Positions 10,761 through 20,886 of a stretch of 64,000 nt of DNA are shown piece after piece; the first letter of the stretch is position 1, and the number at the start of each line of letters is the position of its first letter. The notes under the pieces are model-generated. The model saw only the letters and a program-made list of their open reading frames with translations. It made no database searches and was not told where the DNA came from. The stretch is taken from NCBI GenBank assembly GCA_012064415.1, contig SSNU01001268.1, forward strand, positions 310,001-374,000, read 5' to 3'. The stretch comes from Gyrodactylus bullatarudis (Eukaryota > Platyhelminthes > Monogenea > Gyrodactylidea > Gyrodactylidae). A program made the translations under genes and the position numbers.

Positions 10761-12254
10761 ATGAATTTATTATGTACTCTGATTGTAATCTTTGTAAAAT
10801 TTCCTTTATACCTAGCAATAACATGCTCTTACATAAGGGAAACCAAATTACTTATTTGTAAAACACAAAAGCTCAAAGATTTACTCGTTAACGGAGTCAA
10901 CTACAACGATATACAAACATTGATTATTACACTTGAAGCGACAAATTTACATGGAGATATTTTATCGTTTAATGAAGAGTTTTTGGAATCATTTCCTAAT
11001 TTAATTCATCTCACAATCAAAGCGAACGCCTGTCCTTTTGGAGATTTCAACTTTTTTTCAAGATCTCTCAATACTAAACTGAAAAGTATTAGTTTGGTTA
11101 AGACTTCTCAATTGGAATATCCGACAAATAATGATTATTCATTAGATGATCCAGTCAGTAGGCAAGAGAATAACTTGTTGGAAGAGATATTTATTGATAA
11201 CCTTTGCTGTGATCGCTTACCGTTCTCTGGCAAATTCACTAATCTTAGAGAAATGAAAATTCAGTGTCCACGAAACATTATCAAACTTACTGGAACAGAG
11301 GAAGAATATAGATTTACTGAGAAAACAGACAGATATTATTTTGTGCCAAAACTAAAAGCTGCCTTTATTTACTTTGATCAAAGACGGGAAATGTCAAAGA
11401 ATCTCCTTGTCAACTTGCAGAACCTTGAGAGCCTTGAAATTCAAGTTCAGTCATCGTTTGATTTGAAAAAGTTGCCTGAATCACTTTTTACTAACTTAAC
11501 AGGCCTTAAATATGTCAAAATAGATTCCCGGAATTCTCATAATCGTTTGAAAACTCAAGAGTACAATAGAGTTTGTAAAAATATTTCAGCTCAAAATGTT
11601 AGCGAAATTAGCATCATTGGAACTCCATGGTTTCTTATCTCATGTCCAGAAATTATTCAGTGCCAAAATTGTAATGAAACAAGCACTTTTGGGCAAACTC
11701 TTTCCATTAACGGCTTAGCAAGTCAAAATAATTATGAGAGAAAATTTGATGCAACAACTTTGCCAATGCTATCAAAGGTAACATATCTATCAGTGATCAA
11801 CCTATGTCTTAATTCTGGTTTTGATATTTTCAAAAAAGTTCCCAATCTTATTTATTTCGACGGAGATCATCTTTCCTGCAATCGGTCAGGAGATAGGTAC
11901 AATTTTGATCAGTTGGTGATTAAACCCTGGAATTTGATCAATTTCAATTTGCGTGTAAAATTTTGCGATTTTATGGAAACGAAGGATCTCATAGAATTCA
12001 AGGAATTCCTTTGTTACAATGGTATGAGACATAAAATATCCATACATTGTGATGAAAAGTATTGCAATAAAATTCTACCATCCTTATCGTTCGAAAAGAA
12101 ACGAACGAGGAAGAAACGAAGCTATTTTGTGGATGACTTTGAAAAGTTTTGCTATGAGCGGGGGAATTATTGCAATTACTCACGACGTCAAAATTACAAT
12201 TTTATATTGCTTTTACTTATTAATATTTTTGTTACATTCCTATATAGAAATTAA
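10761..12254 (+). CDS. Secreted cysteine-rich LRR-like protein, paralogue 2 (497 aa, intronless)
   Basis: Clear signal peptide in residues 1-19 (LLCTLIVIFVKFPLYLA) followed by Thr-Cys. It aligns end to end with the gene at 4310: ACPFGD near residue 93, LCCDRLP near 151, a CPEIIQC block near 297, FDGDHLSC near 374, then FLCYNGMRHKISIHCDEKYC near 415. The C-terminus is basic (EKKRTRKKRS, a possible furin-type site) and then strongly hydrophobic (FILLLLINIFVTFLY), fitting a transmembrane anchor or GPI signal. The cysteine framework is conserved although overall identity is low, so this is an old or fast-evolving duplication. Leucine-rich repeat character is weak but present in both. Function unknown. 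An AATAAA follows 17 bases after the stop. Confidence 0.82.
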   Translation: MNLLCTLIVIFVKFPLYLAITCSYIRETKLLICKTQKLKDLLVNGVNYNDIQTLIITLEATNLHGDILSFNEEFLESFPNLIHLTIKANACPFGDFNFFSRSLNTKLKSISLVKTSQLEYPTNNDYSLDDPVSRQENNLLEEIFIDNLCCDRLPFSGKFTNLREMKIQCPRNIIKLTGTEEEYRFTEKTDRYYFVPKLKAAFIYFDQRREMSKNLLVNLQNLESLEIQVQSSFDLKKLPESLFTNLTGLKYVKIDSRNSHNRLKTQEYNRVCKNISAQNVSEISIIGTPWFLISCPEIIQCQNCNETSTFGQTLSINGLASQNNYERKFDATTLPMLSKVTYLSVINLCLNSGFDIFKKVPNLIYFDGDHLSCNRSGDRYNFDQLVIKPWNLINFNLRVKFCDFMETKDLIEFKEFLCYNGMRHKISIHCDEKYCNKILPSLSFEKKRTRKKRSYFVDDFEKFCYERGNYCNYSRRQNYNFILLLLINIFVTFLYRN

Positions 12255-12270
12255 AAATATTTTCTTGTAA

Positions 12271-12276
12271 AATAAA
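12271..12276 (+). terminator. Polyadenylation signal AATAAA
   Basis: Canonical AATAAA 17 bases past the stop codon of the second LRR-like gene. Confidence 0.5.
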
Positions 12277-12984
12277 AAGAAACCGGTGATATTAAATTTT
12301 TCATAATTAAATAAATTTGATTATTTTTAATTATGAATTTCTTTAAAATTCTTCTATGTATTCAGAATAGAATACAATTTGAAGTAAAGTTTAAATATTT
12401 ACAAATTATGGAATTTCCATTTTTCGAACATCAAGTTTATTGATTTCGAAATTAGAGGATGGTCAGTTTAAGTATTTGAAGAATTAAAATGAGACTTTGA
12501 CTATAGTGTGATTTAACCCTTTCAATTCCAAAGCTAAACGAGGCAAGTTCTAACTTTGATTCTCTCAAAAAATTACTTGAAATGTGATGATGTAATAGGA
12601 GGAAATAGGGTCTGATTTTATATTGAAATTTATACTGAAAATAAGTAAGTAATTTAGAGTGAGGATTTATATTGAAATAAATTGTTACGAACACTCAGTT
12701 TATCTAATGTCGAAGGGGATATCTTATAAATTTTATTCGATCTTAGATATTGAAGATTTGCCCCATTTTCAAGAGACTCTTGATTTCAGACATGAAAAAT
12801 ATATCTTGTTTTGAATAAACTTTTCTGCTACCATGAAAATGAGTCTTATTATCTCTGAGCATTGTTAAGTTTAATAATTTCGATCCGAAAGGATCACGAC
12901 CTTAGGAATTCTATACCTATTGCAGACCTTTCTGAAAAAAACTCAAATACCTATAGCATTCTTATGTCTGGCTAACAAATGGTA

Positions 12985-13160
12985 TGGTATATACTGTATT
13001 ATCCAAAATGTGAGCATCTATAAACAAAGTATATATTATCATTGATAATATATAATAATAATTTATCAAAAATATAAGCCTTTTAGTTTAAAACTCTGCA
13101 AATAAATAATTTCTGCAGGAATTTATAGTATCAGGAATTTCCCGAAGCTTAATTTGAACT
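12985..13160. repeat. Local direct duplication, copy 1
   Basis: Shares ordered words with 13840-14000: TCCAAAATGTGA-CAT, TTT-GTTTAAAA-TCT, then TTTATAGTATCAGGAATTT and AAGCTTAATT. The copies are about 855 bp apart and diverged by indels. Confidence 0.6.
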
Positions 13161-13839
13161 GATCTCGGATCATCCTAGCTTATTAATTTTCAAGTACAGT
13201 GTAGTAAAAATGGCCTGAAAATGGACTGTTTCATAAATAAGAAACTTTTTCCATCTCTGATCCTGAAAAATAACGTTTGATTACTCTCACACCTGGAAAT
13301 CAACAAAAAATTTGAACTCAGTTAAAAATAATAATTGCGCTAAATCGTTATTTTGAATTTCTCCTATTTTTTCTTAAATCGGTGAAAGTAAGCTCCGGAA
13401 AATTCCTGATTCTGCAAAATCAATTTCAAACGATTTTAATTTATAGAAATTTTATAGGTATTTTTAAAGAAATGCGAAATTTAGAAAAATCTATAAATGA
13501 GTTACAGCAATTACCAGAAGAACTTCTTCTATGACTCAAGTATCGTCTTTCATGGTGTTATTTTATTGATTAAATTAATGTTTTATATATTCCTATTATA
13601 TCATCATTTCTGATGAGCTTAAGAGAAGTAAATTAGTTAGAAAATCAGTCATTGAAAGCAATCAAGTACAGGAGTTCTGAGACCTTCTTCTTGATTAATC
13701 CCTTAAAAAATTAAATAATATGATGATAAAAAATGATTGAAATTTAATCACTTATCACTGATGAGTTATCAGATAGGCACTATTTGCCATGATATTAACT
13801 GTTCTTTACATACAAAATATGAATTATTAGATTCGAATA

Positions 13840-14000
13840 ACTTGAATAATCCAAAATGTGATCATATATAAAAATTAAATTATATTAACTTTTCTGTTTA
13901 AAATTCTTTATTTTTGAAAATTATTGGCAATAATTTTTGCAGTATAAATTTTATTTATTTATAAATTTATAGTATCAGGAATTTGCCAAAGCTTAATTGA
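13840..14000. repeat. Local direct duplication, copy 2
   Basis: Second copy of the unit at 12985-13160; best conserved at ATTTATAGTATCAGGAATTT followed by AAGCTTAATT. Confidence 0.6.
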
Positions 14001-14523
14001 ATAGGTTTTCAAAGAATCTTCAGACAATTTCATTTGATTTTACCAGATTAGCAACATATATCAAGATTTTATTGCAAACTTGGATCATATTCAATTTACA
14101 CTTTAGCTTTGATAATCCGGTTTAAATGATAATAAGTTCCTTTACATATTTCAACTATGCTATATATCGATTTCTCTATTCGAGGCAATGATTAGGAAAA
14201 TTTGAAATTTCCTGAAAGCATGTGATAACTTTTTTCGTCCTGTTGATTTACGATTGATTTTTCCTAAAAATTATTTAATGTTCTCTTAGATCTAAATGTT
14301 AGATGTTATTACTGTTTTTAATCTGGAAAATTTTAATCCAAGATCGTATAAAGCTGCTACGCTGGTATTTTGTATTTAAATTTAAATCTCATAAAAATAG
14401 AATACAGAATATTTTGGAACGGTAATATTGTCGAACTTCATCTAAGATATTTCTATTCTGATTTGGATTCAAGCAAATAATAAGTGATAAACGTTTTATT
14501 TCGTCGGGTCTCTTCAGACTTAA

Positions 14524-14535
14524 CCCCCCCCCCCC
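14524..14535. repeat. 12-base C homopolymer
   Basis: Run of C in an otherwise strongly AT-rich context, directly before a dispersed repeat copy at 14544. Confidence 0.9.
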
Positions 14536-14543
14536 TTCAAGTA

Positions 14544-14664
14544 AGACCCTGCAGAATTCTTATTTCCAGAATGGTTCTTAAAAATTTGAATTTTGCGCCA
14601 AAATATTTTGACTTAATTTCAGTAAACCAACTGCATTTAATAGATAAAGTTTCTTGTAAATTAC
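14544..14664 (+). repeat. Dispersed repeat, also at 33878-34000
   Basis: The 120-base unit matches 33878-34000 in the same orientation through CAGAATTCTTAT, CCAGAATGGTTCTTA, AAACCAACTGCATTTAAT and ATAAAGTTTCT. No coding content or terminal repeats seen. Confidence 0.75.
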
Positions 14665-15285
14665 TATCAATTTTACCTTAGTTTTCACAATTTATTAATC
14701 ACAGAAAGCAATTTTGTCATTATCTATAACAGGCTGCAGTAACAGTTTTTGTACAGAAATATTTAATTTTCTTTCGTTCAAGTTTATTATGAAATTCACG
14801 CAAGATTTATTTTGGTTTTGATTCTGAAGGATCCTTCAAGTCCTAGCAGGTCGTATATGGAACGGGTAAACTTTCTTGAGCCATACTTCTGTCTATAAAA
14901 GATAATTATAATTAACCACTGTGCTGAAAGTACAACTAATATTCTTTCGAATGAACTATGAACTATTGAGCTTCAATGATTTATTAAGATAATTGAGTAA
15001 TTTTTAAAAATGGTCATTTTTTTAGCGAATGTCTCTAAAAATTGGTTCTTTGAAAAGAGTTGCATACTCTTCCACCATTGGAAATTTCAATCTCGGCAGA
15101 GTTTCTTGAAAAAATTTCCCCTGATACTTTAAGGGTCTTTAAGTAAAAAGGCTAATGCCATCAAATAGCCATAGATTTCTATTGAAGGAAAAACAAAAAC
15201 ACTTTGAAAGGAATACAAAATAATGTATTATTTATTAAATACATTGTAATTATTTATATTTTCACTACTTCATCAATCAATGAGT

Positions 15286-15813
15286 CTACTCGCTATACTC
15301 CTCATCTTGGGCGAGATATTTTTCAAAAGCCTCATAACCATTTTTATTTTTGATATCATCGTAAATCTTATTAAATGGAGATAATCCCATCATGCCGTAT
15401 CTCTATGGATAAATTTACGCGATAATTAACAAACCTGTATAACTCTTAAAATCTCGAATGAAGTATCCTGGTTTGTTGAATATCCACTATCAGGTATAAC
15501 ATATTTGGCAATATTATAGAGGGAATCTTCAGTAGAATATAAATTTCTAAAGGTTTCATCACACTGATCAAGGCAAAGATCCAATAAAGAAACAGTGTTA
15601 AGAGCTGCTTTCGGCTCAGATTCAATTGTTTCATCAAATCTTCTTCTTATAGCATTGAAAGCCTGTTCTTCGCCGCCATTTGTGTTAGAGATTGCTTCAA
15701 TAACATCGAAGTTATCTCGATCGAAATCATCATCCTTTGGTGTTGCTTTAACTAACGCATTAAAGAATGAACTCACGAACAAGGATGCCTATCTCTGATT
15801 CAAATTCGCTCAT
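15286..15813 (-). CDS. VHS-domain protein, 156 aa, three exons with ultrashort introns
   Basis: Exons 15777-15813, 15435-15751 and 15286-15402 join to 471 bases. The predicted protein is one VHS fold almost from end to end: a GILVLKATP start (VHS: LV-KAT), then AALNTVSLLDLCLDQCDETF (VHS: the A/L-rich helix with an LLD-C motif and a CG-type turn), then helices to EILRVIQRYGMM. VHS domains bind ubiquitin or sorting signals on endosomal cargo (STAM, HRS, TOM1, GGA). No GAT, FYVE or SH3 domain follows; the stop comes soon after an acidic tail ending EEYSE. The introns are 25 nt (15752-15776, GTGAGT to TTAG) and 32 nt (15403-15434). The first is required to reach an ATG, because the unspliced frame hits TAG at about 15790. 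Loss of the partner domains suggests either a degenerate or a specialised stand-alone VHS protein. Confidence 0.65.
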
Positions 15814-16194
15814 AATTATTAAGTTAGTTTGAGTTAATTCATCTTTTGGTTAAGTATTTATTCAAATAAATGACGAAATCAAATCAAAACATTTCATGCG
15901 AGAGTGATGAAATTTTTCACTGTTCAAATCTTTTCACAAAATCAATACGCTTTAGAAGAAGTTTTTAGAAGGAGAGTTGTTTTGTAGAGTTGTCCACTAA
16001 AATAAAAATAACAAGATGGTGTTGATCGATTAATTTATCACGAATCTACTGGAGCACGTTCCCAAAATAAGTGATGATAATTGCAGATTAGAATAAATGT
16101 CTCTTTTACAACAACTCATCGATATATCAGTAAACTAACTTGGTTTATTTTGCTTTCTAGTTTTTTTTCTACACGTGTGTGTCAAAAAATTAAC

Positions 16195-16260
16195 TCAATT
16201 ACATGAAGACGAGGATTTACTATTTTTACAAAAAACTCGATATATTTTTCTGAATAGTCA
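16195..16260 (+). repeat. Dispersed repeat with ACATGA-GA-GA-GATTTAC, copy 1
   Basis: Matches 18290-18360 and, for its first third, 19795-19840: ACATGA, then GA-GAGGATTTAC or GAGAATTTACTTTTTTCACAAAA, then GACTC-ATATTTTTCT. Diverged, orientation the same in all three. Confidence 0.55.
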
Positions 16261-17204
16261 GTGGGGATAGATTTTTAAATTCTAATACAATTTCCCCTGG
16301 GTGATAATGAGGTTCAGAATGACTTTTTGATTCGAATTATATAGATTTCTATCCAAAATAATTTACTATTAAATTTTGCAGTGATAGTGTCAAAGTTCCA
16401 TTTATAGTAAAAAATCTCTCAAATTTGATATTATTACTTTCAAGCTGTCATCAAAGATTTAGAGGCTTTTGATAGAAATAAATGATCCGTAAGACTTATA
16501 TCACCTATACAATATTGAGAGTGATTGGGAGAGAGATATTTTAGCTTCTATCATGAGAGAAATGACCGAAATCAAATTCAGCAAATTTTTATCACGTTAA
16601 TTTTAATACAAAATCATGGTTTCTATTGCAACCAGTTCATAAATAGATTTCGGACCATATGTTTTATACATCATTCGAATTCTCCTGAAGAGCCGATTCA
16701 GAATCTGACACAGGCTAGAAATCGAAAATTTGCAGAATCTATCTATAGTCAGGAACAGAATTTAATTTTTGAATTCCAAGAAGAAATAAGTCCATGAGTA
16801 GTTGAAATGAAAATAATTGAAATTGGATTTTGATTTTGGAGATTAAAAGCAATTCAATACTAATATTTCGGATTAAGATTAAATAAAAAATTCAAATTAG
16901 ATCAGTGAAGTAGAACTACAAGTTTGACTAAAATTGCTCTAGCCAATATTTTGGAATGAAAATCACCCAGCTGACTCAAATTTTGATTCTGCATCGAATG
17001 GTGTTTAATTTATTGAATTAGGAGGCCAACTCAGTTATTTTAAAAGATACAAAAGACTCATTAGTAGAGTGCTTAAAATATTTTAGTCAGTTCCTCTTCT
17101 TTATATACTCATTTTAGAAAGTTTACTGTATCTGGATTTTTCAATTACACGAAGGGGAATGAATTTTTAGATAAATTCTTCATTTTTCCGGGATCTTGAA
17201 TCAT

Positions 17205-17385
17205 CGAAATTTCATCGATTTTTATGTATGCAAAATGATCAAAATCTGATTTTCATACGATGTTAGGGTTATTCTAAAAATTTGATTTAAAATTTGAATT
17301 CTTTGTCTAATTTTGATCCTTGAAATCTCTCAATTTGAAATCAGAAAAATATATAACTCAAAGTTCAAAAAATGAGTATTTGGTG
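17205..17385. repeat. Dispersed repeat, copy b
   Basis: Second long copy of the unit at 7580-7750, same orientation. Includes AAATGATCAAAATCTGAT, GAATTCTTTGTCTAAT and a CTCAATTTGAAATCAG block. Confidence 0.6.
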
Positions 17386-18289
17386 CTTCTTTAAATTTAA
17401 AATTTGCCATAATTTCCTTAAAAATTGATTTTTTAAGAATTTTGTGACAATCTTAAATTCCCATCTTTATTTTAACTAGCTTTATTTTTAAATCGATAAA
17501 ACATTTCCCCGTAAAGTCAAAAATTTCTTAAAATTTTTAAGAAAGAACAAAAAATAGTAAAAAAGAACAAAATTGAGCAAGGCGTTATATATCCAACTCA
17601 CTATAATAAGACTTGATACCCCTATTTGATTTTAAAGGGTGGCGCTTTCTCTGTTTCTTATCAAATGATCAAGATAATCAATTATTTCATCTGTGACTAT
17701 CAGGAGCATTTTAAATATCGTTTTAAATTTTTTACTGCTAATGGGAAAAGTATTCCAGTTTAATTACAAAAGTGTGAATGAAAATCTAGAATTTTAATTA
17801 TCATAGTATTCGATTTCTCATTCAATTTTTGAAAAAAACCAGTTGGAAAAGAAATCACAGTCCAATAATGTTTAAATAAACTATGTAAACCAGGAAATAA
17901 TAATTTTTTTTAATTCCATCATGACAAAATTCTGAAAAATATTGAATAAAGCAGAAATTAACTCATTTAAAAATATTTTTTAATGCCCCAATTTCTTAAT
18001 TTTACAACTTTTGAGCTCAAACTTTTTATCGATTCTAGATCAAGATTAGACGAGACATTCAATTTTGTTTAAAAAGTTCACAAAAACCCTCTATATTTCA
18101 AAATTTTTTCCGGCTTATCCAATCTTGGAATTCTAAAATTGATTATTTTTTGTAAAAATAGTAAGTTCATCCTCATGTCTTTATTAGACTCTGAGAAAAT
18201 TATCCATAATAACTAAAATCGCCTAAAGATAATTATTGTAGTTCTATTTTAATGATAATAACTTGAGTTCACATTATTTCTTCCAACTA

Positions 18290-18360
18290 AACCTAATTGA
18301 CATGAGAATGAGAATTTACTTTTTTCACAAAAGACTCAATATTTTTCTCAGGAATTTCAG
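18290..18360 (+). repeat. Dispersed repeat with ACATGA-GA-GA-GATTTAC, copy 2
   Basis: Best preserved copy of the unit also at 16195-16260 and 19795-19840. Confidence 0.55.
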
Positions 18361-19335
18361 GAAAAAATTTATTCAGAATAAGCCAATAAGTTAAAAAAAA
18401 ATTCAATCTGACCAAAATTAGACCGTTTTTTGAATTTTTAATTTTTTCCGAATTTCCACTTTTTCAACTCTCCAAATTTTTATAGATTCCAAAGATTTGA
18501 AGCAGTTAAATGCAGATATTCAAGATCAGTATTCGACAGAGAATTCGAATTCGGCTGCAGAAAATCACAAAAATTCATCATTATTGTGGTAAATCAAAAA
18601 ATTTGAATTCATTGATTATCACGAAGGGGAATGATCCAAAATTTAAAAGTTTAACTTTTTCTTGAAAACACTAGATTCCTTTTTACCTCTACATAATTTC
18701 CATGAATATCACAATTCTAATCGGTTTTAAAAACGTTATTTATTTCAAAATTTTCATAATTCTGTTTTTTTATTACATATTTTGATGCGATATTTGGTGG
18801 GATGGTGTACTTGAAAATTAATTTTATCAAATCGATAAACAGTTTTGGAAAATTTCGCTCAAGTTTAAAATGTGTAATAAATTACTGCAAAGGCGAAAAA
18901 ATTTCATCGGAAAGTTTGAAATGGCTAAAACTGATTAAAAAAAACAATTTATGCAAATTACAATTAATTTCTAACATTCTGCTTCATGACTATTTTCCCA
19001 TAGAATTGAATATTTGAAAAGATAAAAATTTACATTTTATTATGGAATTCATCAAGGATAGATTTTCTTTTACTGTAAGTTTACCTTTTATAATTTGATT
19101 TCTCTTGAATTTTCTTTCTGATTCGTGAGTTTAAATGGTCATTGATGAATAGGCATCAAATACACACGTAATTTGGTAACCGTTAGATTCTCAATTTTTT
19201 TCTCTTGAAAAGTACACTAATGAAGCTGCCTGAATTTTTTAAATGTGATCATTCCACCATGCCTTGCTGACTTAAATCTTAAAATGATTCTGGGGTGAAA
19301 CAAAAAAATTCAAACGTTTTTATTTAAAATTTTGT

Positions 19336-19525
19336 TACAGTAAAAATATTTCTATTGGAACATCTTATTTTTATTGAAACACGAATATTTACTCCCTAAT
19401 TAAGTATTATTTATCTCGACCAATCAGAATACAGCAAGTGATTTCTATACATTTTGATAGGTCGAGGTAAATAATACTTAATTAGGGGGTAAATATTCGT
19501 GTTTCAATAAAAATAAGATGTTTCA
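19336..19525. mobile_element. TA/CAGT-type MITE with long inverted arms, copy 1
   Basis: Starts TA|CAGTAAAAATATTTC at 19336. Arms of about 65-72 bp (19351-19422 and 19460-19525) are nearly perfect reverse complements, sharing AACATCTTATTTTTATTGAAACACGAATATTTAC in opposite sense, with a 37-base loop. The right end is cut off before the outer terminal repeat. TA target and a CAGT terminus are the hallmark of Tc1/mariner elements. A second copy with both ends lies at 41110-41300. Confidence 0.85.
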
Positions 19526-20171
19526 AAAAGAAAAAACTCGTTTTCATTTCATCGATAATAAAAAGACCAACACGATTCAAAGTAAACTTAGAGAGAAATA
19601 AGAAGGGGCAACTGTTCTCTGATTTAACCGTTTTTAACATTTTTATTTTTTAAATATAATTATTTTCTTGTTTTGCCTTTTGAAATGAATTTAGAAAGTT
19701 TTGTGAGGTTTTGAATTTTTCTGGAATTTACTAAAAGTATTAAGACAATCATCGTGGAAACGTTTGGATGACCAATGGCTGAAAATAAAAATGTAAACCT
19801 TATTGACATGAAGATGAGAATTTACTTTTTTTAATTAAAAAATTTAATCTAAAATTATCATGAAGAAATTTATTAACATAGATCATTACTTTTAATAGGA
19901 CTTCAATGATGGAAATGCACTAATTTTTAATCAGTAAATCAGATTAGCAAACCGAAATTCGAATGAGGTGAACCCATTTAGCAAATTTGATTTCTATATC
20001 TAATCCTAAAAAATTAACCACCCTCTTACTTAAAAATCTATTAAAAGTGGAAATTCGACACCAACTCAAAATTTGAATTTTTACATTCGAAATGTTTCTT
20101 TTTTCGTCAAATTGTTATTTCAGAAAATCTCTTCTTCTTAAGGAATATTTTGAAAAGAAAAATTTTTCAAA
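19526..20171. other. Gene-free sequence
   Basis: No gene seen. Holds a third, partial copy (19795-19840) of the repeat at 16195-16260 and 18290-18360. Confidence 0.4.
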
Positions 20172-20700
20172 TTAACCCTTCATGTCCCATTGTTCCACCA
20201 GTGGAACACAACTCTTTCTTGAGCGATAATTTTAACTGAAAGATACCTAAAACACTTTTTTTACCCCTCATTAGGAAGGAAATTTATTAAGCTACAAAAT
20301 TATGCATAATACATAAAGATAGCTTGTCACTGATGCACACCATAGTTACTTGAAGAAGGGTGATTTTTTGAAAATTTTGTCAAATATTCAAAAAATATTT
20401 AGAACGTTTTTTTGAAAACCTATTTGCTGATGTCTTGGAGAGAAATAAAATAACTTTCTATCGTAAAACAATAGCCGTAGATTTCAAATATGCAATCACC
20501 TGCTCGATATCTCTTATAGTTTAGAAGATAACTGGTTTTAGAGTTAAAAAAGGCCAATTTTAACCTCTATTATCTTTGAAAGAATGAGTTGGCTTACAAA
20601 ATGGAATTCAGATTCAGAATCAGCGTAATTATTTCGGTTAGGTTGCAAATTTTCTCATTTGTGTGATGAAAAAAATTAATTTGGATACATGAAGGGTTAA
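20172..20700. mobile_element. TTAA-flanked MITE, piggyBac-like
   Basis: TTAA at 20172-20175 and 20697-20700 flank an element whose ends are CCCTTCATGTCCCA and, at the right in reverse, CCCTTCATGTATCC. TTAA duplication with CCC-T terminal inverted repeats is the piggyBac signature. The 521-bp interior has no transposase ORF, only a near-palindrome around 20190-20207 (TGTTCCACCAGTGGAACA). The two ends lie 186 bp downstream of the zinc-finger gene stop (that gene runs leftward). Confidence 0.75.
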
Positions 20701-20886
20701 TTCTTTAAATATCAATGAATCTTTATCAGATAGCTGTAAAATATCAGAATCTCATTATTTCAACCTGACCAGCATACTGTCGAAATTTCAACAAGTATAA
20801 AGGAAAAAAGTGTCATTTTTCTAGACTTAGTAATCTTCTTTCATTCTATGCACTGCAGTTCCTCGTGCGGAAGAAATGAAATTGAA

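Larger units (their letters stand above)
12277..15285. other. 3 kb gene-free, repeat-bearing
   Basis: No gene seen. Contains the direct duplication at 12985-13160/13840-14000, a 12-base C run, and the dispersed repeat at 14544-14664, all listed separately. Confidence 0.4.
15814..19335. other. 3.5 kb gene-free, repeat-bearing
   Basis: No convincing gene. Open frames at 16525-16797 and 18802-19017 show no family motif, signal or splice structure. Contains copies of two dispersed repeats listed separately. Confidence 0.4.

Noticed and set aside
12512..12523. TTAACCCTTTCA, looks like a piggyBac-type end
   Set aside because: No matching inverted end with TTAA found within about 1 kb.
16525..16797. 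90-codon plus-strand frame
   Set aside because: No recognisable domain, no signal, no conserved-looking composition; expected length in AT-rich sequence is shorter but not impossible by chance.
18802..19017. 71-codon frame with leucine-rich look, considered as a third LRR-like paralogue
   Set aside because: None of the cysteine landmarks of the pair at 4310 and 10761 are present.
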